Below are positions 8,500 to 20,377 of a stretch of DNA of 64,000 nt, one piece after another. The stretch lies in contig NC_091967.1 of the NCBI RefSeq assembly GCF_036711975.1, positions 7,626,001 through 7,690,000 on the forward strand. The letters run 5' to 3'. The position numbers and the translations under genes were made by a program. Every line of letters begins with the position of its first letter. Within the stretch, counting starts at the first letter, position 1. Below the pieces are notes generated by a model. It was not told the origin of the DNA. It was given only the letters and a program-made list of their open reading frames with translations, and made no database searches. Source of the DNA: Onthophagus taurus (Eukaryota; Arthropoda; Insecta; Coleoptera; Scarabaeidae).

Positions 8500-11400
8500 A
8501 AAATTAAAACGACCACCGAGATAGTGCGACTTGGATTGATTATATCGCAGCGGCAAAGTATATTTCTCACGTACTAAAAAAATAACGAGAACAGACAGCA
8601 CCAAAATATTTACAGCATACGGGACCGTTTTAAAACCGTCACGTGTCCCAGTTTAAGGAGATTTCCGTTTATATATAGATACCCAAGAGAATTTCGCAAA
8701 TTATTTTAATCCCCCCCACAAAAGGAATATAACCTATAATTATATAATTTAATTTTTTTTAGTTTAAAAAATATTCTTTTAATTTTATTTTGGCGAGATT
8801 AGAGTTAAAAAAAAAGAACTTTTTGGAATTCTTGGCGCATCGTGCGGATAACTTCAAGTGGGGTTCCTAGAAGCGTCTGATGTCGGGTTTTCTTACTCGT
8901 TTTTCCTTCGGTCTGGAAACCACGCTATTTATTTCTATATGGTCGACGGTGAAAATAGAATCTTACTTGCGAAACAGATGTGAATAACATTAAAAATAAA
9001 TTTATTTAACACTGAGTTGTGTTACTTAAAATATTTGACATTTTTTATAACACAAAAAAATAAGGTTATAAACTCACTTTGCAACTTTCATAATATTTTT
9101 TATGCACAAAACTTCATCAGGAAATTACTGTTTAAGAATAACAATCGTTGAATGATTTCCGGAAACGTTTCCACCTTGTATTGTGTATAGTAAATTAATT
9201 AAAATCGTACATGGAGTTGATGTTATTGTATAGGGTCAATGAAACTTTCTAAACTTGGTAAAAATCTTAACAATCTCGTTTTTTGTATTCCAGATTAGGT
9301 TCACCACATCGACATTAATATCTAACGCAACATAAACCTATAGAAAATCGACGAGATAAATCAGAGCACGTTTTGCACGGCCCATTTATCTCGTTTTATC
9401 TTTACCGTTCGTTTTAACTGTACAACACGCCTAATCTAGAAGAGAACAGCGCAAATTGGTTTTGTACTCGAGGTTGTAGGTGGCCTGTAACAAGTCCCTT
9501 TTTTAAATGTGGTAATAAATTTAAATTGATATAATACGGGAGAATTGCGTAAAAAATTTATCAACAATAACGATTAATTTGCATATGAACGCACGGTGAA
9601 AGCGAAAAAGTTACGTTGCGAAGGAAGAGAAGTAAATGCTACAAAAATCTTGAGTAGCGTACCTAGTTTGGAGATTCATTAATTGGAAGGAAACGTGCAG
9701 CGTGAACTCAACGCTTATGTAACTTTTAGTAAGGAACGAAACGTGAAAACGCGCATTGCTTTGAAAAGGTTGATTTGTGCAAAGAAGGTGAAGCTAAATT
9801 TTAATTAAATATCGAATAATCTTTAAGATTATTACAAGATGCTTAAATTTAATTTTTTTTTTGTGACAGTTTTAGTGAAATGACAGTTTTCTAAAAAAAA
9901 CTTAAATTATTAATAAATTCACACATTAAACTAATCGCATTAATTTTATATTTAATTTAATCATAAATTAATTAAAACAACAACATAAAACAAAATTAAA
10001 TTAATTTTAGGAATAAAAGTTTCATTTCACCCCATCTCTTTTTTTTACACGAACTTCACGACACTGATTATAAATGAAATGATAATAATTTATTTACTTT
10101 ATTAATTTCAACTTTGATTTATCATTTAGTAATAAAATTATATAATAAGTATCGTTTTATACATAATAACAATGCATCAAAAGAAAAAAAAAGATTTGTT
10201 GTTATTAAAGAGAAGAAAGTGGTACCACTCGTTTTTATTTTTATTTATTTTGGTTACATCACGTTTTATTTAACTTTTTTCAACGACGGTGAAGTCTTGC
10301 CCGAATTTGGCATGGAATTTTAATCTACCAAAACAGACTCACGAAACCCAGTTTCGTTTATAAACTGAAAGGTGGGAAAGAAGAAATTTTTTTTTGGTAA
10401 TCAATTAGTTCACAAGATGAGTCATCCTACTGCAAATCTCGCAACCACTTCTAAAACCAAGAACTCGTCCTTCAACTCAAGAAAAATATTACAAAAAAAA
10501 ACGATTTACCGGTCGTGATAAAGAGAGAAAGAAATCACATTTGAAATGTGACGCGAAGAAAAGACGATGATGGTAGATTTTTTTTTTACTTTCAATTTGA
10601 GGTTGGTTACGAGAATCGAATCTCGTTATTATAGAGGTGAAACAGCGGTCTACCTTCACAAGGTCGTTGGCCATATGGACGACGACATCGCTAAAAACTT
10701 TTTTATTTCAATTTCTTTCATATAAAAACCACACAAAAACATTTTCATGTTTATGAGCTTTTTTATGCATTATAGCATCGTTTTCGAACTGTTAAAACGT
10801 CTTTGGTATTGAATACATAAAGAGAGACGTAAACGAAGGTAATAATCCTTTTTTACAGTTTAGGAAATGTAATAAATAAATCTGTATTCGGGTTTATTGC
10901 ATAATAAGAATTTACTTATATTTTGTCATATTTTATTTCATAGTATTAAAGAAATCTGATTTGATCCTTTTTCCAACTTTCATTTAATTTCCTTTAAATT
11001 GATACTTTGGTTGATTGTGAGAATTTCCTGTAGGCGCAGAAAGCTTCCACAAGAAAAAGATTAAAACTAACAACCAAGTTGGACTTCCAATTTAAAACAC
11101 AACCCATGATTTTAATCGGATTATCTTTTTACTTATAAATATAAAATTTAATCTCACTTAAAATCAGAAACGTCAAATGTCACAATAAATGTCAAATAAT
11201 ATTAAGGCTTATAAACATAATAAAAAAAATAATTACACAACCTAATTTTAATTAACTAAATCGTAGGTTTTTCTCGATACATTTTAATTTTTTTGTTAAT
11301 TAATTCTATATTTGTAAATATAAATACCTAAATGGAATGTTTATGTTGCGTGTCTTTTTTTTAATGAACACGCCCAAAGTTATGCGGTGTTATCGATCCC

Positions 11401-12849
11401 ACAACTACACGATATCCACTCGACTCGGATCTAAATTTAGCGAAATACTCGACCAGATGAGAGTCGTGCCTTTAAAACTTGTCGTCAGTAGCGAATTAAA
11501 ATCAACCTTAATTGGATTAAATTGATGTTCTTGATATAAAAACCGGGTGCTAAAATGAGGTACTTGCACTTTAACATTAAAAAAAACAGGCTTAATTACA
11601 TTCAGAAGATTTTCAAATAAAACTTCTTTTACTTACATTATTTAGAAATTTAATTTGAGAATTTGAATGAAATGAGTTATAACTTACAGGTTTCTAATTT
11701 ATCTAGTTTTTGTTGGGTTGGTATTAAAATCAAATTCAAAATATTTGACATTTGTCACATTTAAATTTAGGTTATGTAACGAATTGTCAAAATAAACCGA
11801 ATATGTTTTATATTTATTTTTAATTGTAATTCCACACCAACCTTCTCTTATAAGGAAGTTGTAGAGGTAAAGTTGAAGAAATGGTATAGTTAAAGTTTAC
11901 ACCAATTTACGATTAATTACTTTTCCTTCAGTCACAACACAGCTGCTTTTATTACTTCCTTGTTAACCCCCGTTCATTATCATTATTAAAACGACCAGTT
12001 CGTACAAGACCATCTGTTTATTTTTATTTATTATAAAGGGGTAAATTTGAATGAATACAAGAGTACATAAAAAGAGATAAAAATGAGAACTTAACCTCTT
12101 TTTTGCCCATCACAACCACTTCCGAGATCGTGTTCCTTGTTAAAGGCCTGTAACCTAATTCTAAAAGGGTCCTTTTACCCTCGACCAACCCCCACCGATT
12201 CCTTTCTAACCGTTAGCTTAGCAAGATATCTTTTATAATGAAAAACTTTCCATAACAACCAATGCGAAAATTTCGATTCTTTCAGAGAACAAAATATGTT
12301 TTAACTCACCAAAATTATTCGATCCTTTTCTCTACTCCAAACGTAACAGCGTTTTCATTACAACCCCCTCACGTTTTATTCAAGTTTTCGATCACCTGAA
12401 ACGTTTTTATAGCCGTAAGGGTGATTTCGTTTAAAAAGCCGTTTTAAATTCGTTCTTTTAACACGTTATTTTGAAAGCTCGCACTTTTATCTTTTATTTA
12501 ATGTGTCCGCGGAACAAGTTAACACCGTTGTTTAAACGTTATGAATGAAGGGAGTACCACAGAGACAGAAGTAAACGACTGGGATATCTCGTTCGTGTTT
12601 CGTTCGTTGTTAATGTTTTGGGTGGGATTGCGTCTGTTCTCGTCTCTCCTTCCTTTCTTGCGCGTGGTCAAAACTGGAGAGTTTGCGCAGAAAAAAATAT
12701 TAATAAAATATGTTAATATTAAGTAATGTTTATTTATTTCATATATTTTTATAATAATTTTAAGAATAATTAAATTTATTAAATTAATAAATCGTAATTT
12801 TTTTTTTTGATTATTTTTTGTTGTGGTCTACGTATAGGTATGAGCTTTC
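8500..12849. other. Gene-poor interval, no supported gene
   Basis: About 4.3 kb of AT-rich DNA with no recognisable protein gene on either strand. Short open frames near 10114-10323, 11337-11525 and 12541-12726 have no family resemblance, splice context or biased composition. No terminal repeats or RNA genes were seen before the 7SL gene. Confidence 0.6.
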
Positions 12850-13149
12850 GACTGGGAGCGTGGCGAACTCCTGTAATCTAGCTACTTGGAGGTCGGGTTC
12901 AGTGGATGGTTTGAGGTTGGGGGCCCTGGTATAGAGTCCGCTTGCGTTGACCGGGTGTCCGCACTAAGCTCGGCGTCGATATGGACGGCCCCGGGGAGCT
13001 GGGGGCGGCCAGGTCGGCCAAGGAGGGGCGCACCGGGCCAGGGGGGAAACCCAGCAGCCAAAAGTCCCCGCGTCGAGCAGTAGTGGGATCGCGCCTGGGA
13101 GCGGGCGCTCTATAACAGCCCAACCAATAAAGCTAAACCTGGATCTTTT
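12850..13149 (+). ncRNA. 7SL RNA: 7SL RNA (signal recognition particle RNA)
   Basis: About 300 nt, far more GC-rich than its surroundings. It encodes the RNA scaffold of the SRP, which pauses translation of secretory proteins and docks ribosomes at the ER. Landmarks match metazoan 7SL: an Alu-domain start with CTGTAATCTAGCTAC, the block GGGTGTCCGCACTAAG, the helix 8 segment GGGGAAACCCAGCAGCCAAAA, and the return strand CAGTAGTGGGATCGCGCC. A run of six T at 13146-13151 fits a Pol III terminator. The start is placed at the G of GACTGGGAGC and could be off by a few bases. Both strands carry chance open frames here; they are not genes. It appears intact. Confidence 0.95.
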
Positions 13150-13489
13150 TTGTTGCAAAAAATCAATTCTTCATATTTTTTTACTAATTTACATATTTAC
13201 TAAAATACTAAACTCACAAAAATTTTATAAAGAAATTTGTAAATAAAAAAGATAAAGTAAGGTTATGTTGTCTTTATCTAAATCAACCATACTAAAAATC
13301 AATTTAATTATTATTTATCATACAAATGTTTACATTTAAAACAAAACGAGTGATTTATATTTATTTATTTAACATTAACTCGAAATTAATACAAAAAAAC
13401 TTTTTAAAAATTATATATAAATAACCTAACTTCATAGTATTTATGACATTTACTTAACCCACTTAACCTAAAAATCATTCAAAAAGAAA

Positions 13490-14666
13490 ATGAGTGTCTC
13501 CTCAGATTTACCATTAGACCAAGATCAAATAATTTTAGCTACAGCCGGATATGATTACTCGATAAAATTATGGCATACTCATCACGGAGTATGTTTGCGA
13601 ACCCTACAACATGCAGAATCGGTAAGTAATATAACCTTAAAGTTCTAAAAATTATAAATGAACATATTTCAGCAAGTAAATACGTTAGAAATTGCACCGA
13701 ATAGAAATTTATTAGCCGCTGCGGGTTACCAACACATCCGAATGTATGATTTGCAATCATCAACTGCAAATTTTATAGCTGATTATGAAGCGGATTCGAG
13801 AAATGTGACAAGTATAGGTTTTCAATCGGAAGGAAAGTGGATGTATTCGGGTGGGGAGGATAAATCGGTTAAAATATGGGATTTACGAACTTCCAATGTA
13901 ACTTGTCCCAAATCTTTTAAATGTAACGCTCCTGTAAATTGTGTTACACTTCATCCGAATCAAGGGGAGCTATTTATTGGAGATCAAATGGGAAATATTT
14001 ATCGATTCGATTTACGCACGGACTGCAATGAACAATTGGTAAATATTGAGTTAGTAAGTTTTCTTTTGTTGTTTGTTGAAAATAATAAGTTATTTCATGT
14101 TAATTAGATTCCCGATGGCCAATCTATGATTTTAGACATAGACATTACTAAAGATGGTACGGAAATGGCAGTAGTTAATTCAAAAGGAAGATGTTTTATT
14201 TGGAGTTTAATATCAGGAATTGGTGATGTGGCCACTCATTATACACCTAAACATAGATTTCAAGCTCATAAACGGCAGATATTAACATGTAAATACAGTC
14301 CTAATGCTAGGTACTTAATAAAACCTTTATTTAATATAACATTAATTTTTTTAAAGTATTTTAGTAACTACATCAGCTGATCAAACGGCGAAATTATGGA
14401 ATACAAGTGATTACGAATTATTACAGGAATTGAAACAGGAAAATCAAAGATGGGTTTGGGATGCAGCATTCAGCGCTGATTCTCAATACGTTTTTACAGG
14501 TAATTTTTTATTAATATATTAATTAAATTATATAATATGTGTTAAAGCATCATCTGATTCAATGGCAAAATTATGGAATGTAAAAACAGGACAACTTGAA
14601 AGACAATACGCAGGTCATACGAAAACTGTTACATCTATAGCTTTTCGCGATGTTATTGCAGATTAG
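13490..14666 (+). CDS. Lst8: Target of rapamycin complex subunit LST8
   Basis: A 320-residue WD40 propeller, the shared subunit that binds the TOR kinase domain in TORC1 and TORC2. Five exons: 13490-13621, 13673-14038, 14108-14310, 14357-14499, 14548-14666; total 963 nt including the stop. Diagnostic segments include ILATAGYDYSIKLW, AAAGYQHIRMYDL, SGGEDKSVKIWDLR, NCVTLHPNQGELFIGDQ, TSADQTAKLWNTS and ASSDSMAKLWNV. Length and repeat number fit the family closely, and the N-terminus begins just before the first WD repeat as in human mLST8. Introns are tiny (46-69 bp). It converges on Rabex-5, whose stop lies 321 bp away. Confidence 0.96.
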
Positions 14667-14987
14667 GTAATTAATTTTGAATTTCAATAAGATTGTTAAT
14701 TATTTTAAATAAAATCTTAAGATTTCTTTTTATTAAAACGAAAATATTCCTGCTTATTATTAAGTTATCATGATGTGGATTTATTGTTATAGTATTGTGT
14801 TTTTTAATTAAGGTTTTTATTTCTTTTAAGCTCATAAATAATATAATCATAATACATAAAAATTGCACCATCTACATAATCATCTATAATCAATTCTATT
14901 AAGTTGATTAAAAACATGTACATAAATAAATAACTCCTTAAAAGAAAGCAAATGAAATTTCAAACATGTGATGTAATTTAAATTTCT
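14667..14987. terminator. Shared 3' region of Lst8 and Rabex-5
   Basis: About 320 bp between two convergent genes. An AATAAA near 14706 is a candidate polyadenylation signal for Lst8. The reverse strand also carries AT-rich signals. A 66-residue open frame here has no sign of being real. Confidence 0.5.
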
Positions 14988-17900
14988 TTAATCCTCCTTA
15001 TCATTTTTATTATCATTTTGATTCAAACCATAATCTCCCGTGTTACATGGAATACTCGGTATTTGGAATCCTTGTTTTGAAAAGCCCGAATACCTCAATG
15101 ACTGCGGTTTAATTGGAGATGGTAAACATTGCTTTTTTGGTGATGTTTCTTTTTTATCTAAAACATGTTTTGCATCTTCATCAAACGGTAAAACAAAATC
15201 ATCTTTTCGATCGACAACTTCCGGTCTTAAAGGTGACTGATCAATTTCGATTTTTTTCGAATTAACCGGACTGAAAGGATCTGGTGTTGAAAAACTTAAT
15301 GGTGAAGGTTTTCGTTTTTCGGGCGTTAATTCATCGGCAACACTATTTTCGTTGCTTAAATCAGAAAAATCGATGTCGTAATTAATATTAGATAACCCTA
15401 ATGATCCACCTCCTTCATCTGGAGTCAATCCATCACATGAGTCGTATAATCCGGAATGTGATGGGATTTCGCTTGAAGAAACGTAAGGTTTTATATCTAA
15501 TTGTAATTTTTTTCGATCGTCTGTTAAATTTAAGATTTGATTCGATAAATTTTTTGTGTAAAAGTTGTTTAATTCAACGAATTTTTCATATTCAGCGAAA
15601 GGTTCTGGATCTGATTCTTCGACTTTATCGATTTTTATTGGAATTGTTGGTATGTTTTCTAAATCTTTTTGATTAACAACAACTGGTGTTATGGGTGACG
15701 GCAAATTTTCGTTTAATGAATCTTGTTTATCTAAAGATATCGGTACTTTACGTGGTTTTATTATTAATGGGGTTTCTTTGTAAATCTTTTCTATTTGTGA
15801 TGTGATATCGTTCTAAAAAAAAAAATAAGAAAAAAATATGTTTATTATTTTAAATAAAAAGTTTTTTGTACAAACTTTAAAACTGCCAATAGATCCTTTC
15901 AATTCTTGGGTTTTTTCTTGAACCGTATCCATACGTTCTGCCAAACCTTTTAATAAAGATAATTGTTCGCAAATTTGATGCATCCCTTCGCAGGCTACTA
16001 ACGCTGATTCCCAAGCGCTAACGGAAGTAATCGCCCCCGACATATACCCTTGAAATTCTTCCTCTGGCATATTTAAAGATTCGGCCGTTAAGTTTTCAAT
16101 AAAAGAAACGGCGCAACATAGATTTGTAAAATAATAGCCTCCTTCTCCTTGCATTAATCGCGCCCCGTTGCAAAATCTTGTAACATATAAAATGTTGCTT
16201 TTTAACCTTGTTGGATTGGCTTTTAAAACGACGAATATTAAGGCGGGTAAAAATTCATCGGCGCTTACTGGGCCACCTTGACAATGTTGCAATACTTCTA
16301 CTACGCTCCGACAACAACTAACAACGCATGCAAGTTTATCTTGAGGTGCTTTAGATGAGTCCATACCTATTTAAAAAAAAATAATTAAATTCAATCACTA
16401 CAAGATGTCGAGCCACACTAAATTACACTTACCTAATAAATCTGTAATAGCTGTATAAACCAAATCGCGAACCTCGACGCTAGTTTCGCTAATACAACAA
16501 TCCAAATGATGAGCATTAACCCAACTTAATTGTCGAATTCGTCCCTGTATCATCAAATCCTTTTCTTCATCGTTTGTGGTTACTGGACAAAAAAGATCAC
16601 GATTTAAAGCGGTCATTGTAAATTTTTCAAAGAAATCGACCAATTTATCACGGACATCTTGTTCGACTTTTTCATATTTAACGTGGTGGTTAATTCGTTC
16701 TGAGAATAGGTTGTAATATTTTTGCGAGATCTCCGCTATTTCTTCAATATCACGGACGTTCAATTGATCGCGAATTTTTGTATTGCAATTGCGAACGCAT
16801 CGGAAGAAGTCGTCGCGCACATCTTGACCCAAGTGACCGTAGGCGCTTATAAATTCTAACTCGAGTTTTTCCGTATCAGGATTTACATGTCTCGATTCGT
16901 GGTGGTGGTGACGAGATTCAGGTCTACCATAATCTAATAAAACAAAAAAATGTTGTTTTGTATTAATTATTTTAGTTATTATTGTTTTTACCTTTTGATG
17001 ATGATGATCTTCTAAAAACGGGAGTTAATTGTTTAAGATACTTGGTTTTTTTATCGCGTTGTTGTTGCTTTTTTTCTTCGAACTTTGAGAATCCCGCAAT
17101 TGGGGATCTTCCTTGATCTTGTTTTTTCTGGCGTTCTTTTTCCATTGCATTTCGATAACATTTCGAACAATAACCTAAAAAAAATCATTAATTTTAATTC
17201 TTTAGAACCTCAAAAATCTAATTAATTAAACGTTGTCATGGAAACCGATTTAATTTTGTTTGTATTCAAAAGAGGTCGCTGTTTTTTATCTTTATAAATT
17301 TCCTTAAAAAAAAAAATATAAATAAATAAGAAAGTAAGAAAATGATAAGAAATGAATCTTGCCTAACAAAAACCTTTTCTTATTTCAAGCACTAATAAGA
17401 AATCATGTTTTTATGAAAAGATTTTGACGTTTACACAGTCATCGATAAATTTAACATCTGCAAATAACAGCTGTTCTCTGACCCCAAGACCTCACAAGCC
17501 GATCCGTCTCGTTATTTGGATTTGTCCAAATTTAAAACAGATAGTGATAAATGAAAAAAAAAACTAGTCGCCATGTGGCAAATTTGATAAATTAATTTAT
17601 ATAGAACAAGAATCAAAAAATTAAAACGTTTATAAAAAAACATGAGAAATACGAGAAGTTTTGAAATAGTCGAGTAAGTAAAATCGAAACGAGTAAATAT
17701 TTATAAAAACTTGTATAAGGTCAGTGACGTTTAAGTTAATAAAATACAACAAACAAATTAAAACTGTCAAATAATGACATGTGTCATAATGACATTAGAA
17801 ATGTCAGAATTAAAATATTTTCACTGAGTGAATTTAAATCAAAAAACGTCAATTCAATTCAATTTTTTAGGAGTTTCTAAAGGTTTGACATTAGAAAAAC

Positions 17901-18342
17901 CTAAACAAATTTCTTTTTTCGTATGATTTAAGCATAAATTAAAAATTTTCGTAAAAAAAACGTTTTATAAAATTGTTGTCACGTTGGTTACAGTTAGTAA
18001 CATCGAATTTGTGTGACATTGACGTTTAAACTTTATTCAAAAATTTATTTAAAAAATAAATGTATAGAATCAATTTCAATAGTAGCTGTGGACAAAGTAT
18101 AGTATTCTACTCACATATAATGAGCTATTTATTCACTCAGGTTAATTATGTCACCAGCGTAGCGAAACTTAACCATAATGAATAATAGCCCTCATTATAT
18201 GCTCATATAACAATTATTACTAGATTACATTACTTAAAAATAACTCACCTTCCCAATCGGCGTTTCCATAGTAACCACAATTATTCTTACATTTCAAATC
18301 GGAATGGGAAATTCTTAGTGATGGCTGTTTTGTAGCGTACAT
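14988..18342 (-). CDS. Rabex-5: Rabex-5, Rab5 guanine-nucleotide exchange factor (RABGEF1)
   Basis: A 697-residue protein in five exons: 18342-18249, 17174-16992, 16933-16433, 16366-15876, 15812-14988 (2094 nt). It loads GTP on Rab5 on early endosomes and binds ubiquitin. The A20 zinc finger spans the first splice junction, with Cys18, Cys22, Cys34 and Cys37 around KNNCGYYGNADWEG. The VPS9 domain holds SADEFLPALIFVVLKANP and GEGGYYFTNLCCAVSF. Asp296 and Tyr337 have the same 41-residue spacing as the catalytic Asp and Tyr of human Rabex-5. A coiled-coil follows, then a disordered Ser/Pro-rich tail. An in-frame ATG at 18381 would add 13 residues, so the start is uncertain. Confidence 0.95.
18114..18201. 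repeat. Imperfect foldback in Rabex-5 intron 1
   Basis: The two ends, CATATAATGAGCTATTTATTC and an inverted CATATAATGAGGGCTATTATTC, face each other across about 40 bp. Further in, GTTAATTATG faces CATAATGAATAA. This looks like a short inverted-repeat element in the 1.07-kb first intron. The rest of that intron (17175-18248) shows nothing recognisable. Confidence 0.45.
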
Positions 18343-18486
18343 GATGTATTTATATGACCTCTGTAATGGAACGAAATTCATTTCTATCCTTTATTTATAA
18401 AAAAAACAATCCAAAAATAATAATACTAATAAATAAATAAGGCGCACAAGAAGGTCAAAGTTTTTTTCTTTTTCTGTTCTCAACCT

Positions 18487-18675
18487 TTATTTGTGTACAT
18501 GTTCGCGTAACTTCAATTCAAAATGATTTAAATCACTCATTAATTTTAATAAAATCACCACCCGATTTTTAAATAATAACCTATAGCAATAATCACTAAT
18601 TCTCGATGTGATTAACTGTATCGTTGAAGAAGAGTTTAAATTCTTTATAAATGTATCGTCGTTAATTTCTGCCAT
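18487..18675 (-). CDS. Possible 62-residue protein, unidentified
   Basis: An ATG-started ORF encoding 62 residues lies on the Rabex-5 strand, with its stop 145 bp before the Rabex-5 start. It is predicted mostly helical, with a hydrophobic heptad-like pattern (IQLITSRISDY, LLKLMSDLNHFELKLREHV). An AATAAA overlaps the end of the frame, so it could be a very compact separate gene, an upstream ORF of Rabex-5, or chance. A faint pattern likeness to BRK1/HSPC300-type helices was noted but is too weak for a name. Confidence 0.35.
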   Translation of the reverse strand: MAEINDDTFIKNLNSSSTIQLITSRISDYCYRLLFKNRVVILLKLMSDLNHFELKLREHVHK

Positions 18676-20377
18676 TGGTTTATGAGTTTTAACGAAACAA
18701 TTTTTAACCGTTTATATAATTTAAACCAAAACGTTATTCCTCTTACTCCCTGCCACGTTTATAAGAATACTACTGATCGTAAACTGTGTTCCTATTCGTT
18801 TCTTGTGTGTCTTAAAGATAAAAGGCGAAAAGAATTTTGTAAACACGATAATATTTCAGTTTATCTTTAAAACTATGATTAACCAACTGTGTGTGTTAGT
18901 AAAAAGATTTTTTTAACGTTGACTCATTTTTCTTTTAAGCAAAATAAGTTTTACCTTCGAAAATTTTTTAAAACTCCTAAAGCATTTAATAAAACAAACA
19001 TTGCACATTATATCTTTTTTCTAACTAAATAAAAACGTTAAAAATTGTTATATTCTCTTTATACTGTTTTGTTAAACGATAGAAGTTAAACAGAATTTTA
19101 ACTATGTATTGTTTACAAAAACAAATACATTTTATAATAAAATACGTTGAAATGAACTTACTTAAATGTTTACAAAATTAAACGTAAATTTAAACGTAAT
19201 AAATTGGATGTAATACAATAATTTTGAAACCATAAATGTATTTAAGTTGAAATAATCACACCAAAAACGATAAGTAAGTGATCTTCGTTAAAATTTCATT
19301 TTTAATTGGATTTGAGATATAATAAGTTAATAAAAAGGTCATCTTTATAATATTCATTATAACTCTATAGAAATGGATGAAAAAGGATACTTCTTATCTC
19401 CATTATTAAATTATTTGAATTTCACATTGGAAAATCGCGATTAGTTTCAGTTTGGATCTCGCCCATCAAATTTTCTTTAGGTTAATTTAATAAAATAGGG
19501 TTAAATCTTATTCTAATTTTTAACGGTTAACTTACGATTGTTTTCTATTATTTAAAACGCTTTAATTAATCACTCTTCACTACATTTTGATAAAATAAAG
19601 AATGATTCGAATGATTATAGGTTAATGGAGCTGTCAATTTTTAGCTGTCAGAAAGTCAGATATGAATATAGGCAACCAATACAATAAATGATAATGAAGG
19701 TTTCTTTAGAAAGTTGTACATTTAATATTAATAATTAGATAATTAAGTCATTAATATAAATAATCAAAAAAATAAAACTAAATGATAACAATGTTTATTA
19801 TTATTTATTAATAATTTAACGAAGTATCACTAAAAAATAAAGTAAGTTTGGTTGCCTATATAAACATTTCATTAAACAAAATATATAAAAATTAATTATT
19901 TATTTAAAAAAAGATGAATTAACTTCCAAATTTTTAATTTTTTTTTTAATATCAACCTTTATTATTATAAAGATTAACTTTCACAAAAATGCAGCCATTT
20001 TCTCAACGTAACTAAATTTAAATGATTGCACAACAAGTGGGGACGATTCTCTTCGGGTCGGAGACTTGGACAGCCTTCGGCTTATTTATAATATGTAACG
20101 ACGGCTACCTTTCGTGCCGATCGCAATTATTACATCCTTTTTTCGCGTTATTTATTGTTATTTTGGAGATTCTCAATTAATATGTGTTGACGTAGTTTGT
20201 TATTGTCCTCTTAGTAATCAAACCGCAAACGATATGAGTGAAGTGTTAACGTTACATTAGAAATAATAATAGTTTTGAAGAATCGGAACATTTTCTTTTG
20301 TCGTTGTTGTCGAATTCTTTTTGTTGAGACAAGAAGAAATCCTTGTAGATTTTTTTTGACGGAGTTATTTGGAGAGA
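18676..20377. other. Intergenic, Rabex-5 side to first tetraspanin
   Basis: AT-rich spacer of 1.7 kb between divergent transcription units. It holds one inverted-repeat element (19667-19862, listed separately). No gene is supported; the 62-residue open frame at 18682-18870 has no recognisable features. Confidence 0.5.
19667..19862. repeat. AT-rich inverted-repeat element with TAGGCAACCAA ends
   Basis: The left end reads TATAGGCAACCAATAC and the right end is its near-perfect inverse (GTTTGGTTGCCTATA). The interior of about 170 bp is almost pure A+T and non-coding. It looks like a miniature inverted-repeat transposon. The same end motif recurs at several places between the tetraspanin genes. 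Confidence 0.6.

Larger units (their letters stand above)
1..8500. mobile_element. Polinton/Maverick element, right-hand part
   Basis: A large self-synthesising DNA element of the Polinton (Maverick/adintovirus-like) family, treated here as a fossil. Seen in order: a packaging ATPase, two proteins of unknown role, a DDE integrase with a C-terminal chromodomain (all +), then a protein-primed family B DNA polymerase and a small zinc-finger ORF (both -). This gene set is diagnostic for the family. No major capsid or maturation protease is visible, so the element probably begins left of the window. The right end is not fixed: the AGGTCA-rich flank at 8.15-8.48 kb may be its terminal repeat. Reading frames are long and open, so the copy looks young and nearly whole in the part seen. 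Confidence 0.88.

Noticed and set aside
12541-12726. 60-residue ORF before the 7SL gene
   Set aside because: No family features, no splice or promoter context, and ordinary composition for the spacer.
12886-13158. Three overlapping open frames on both strands in a GC-rich block
   Set aside because: They lie inside the 7SL RNA gene; the G+C content comes from the RNA helices and the codons match no protein family.
18487-18675. Naming the 62-residue ORF as BRK1/HSPC300
   Set aside because: BRK1 is very strongly conserved in animals and its invariant segments are absent here; only a loose heptad pattern agrees.
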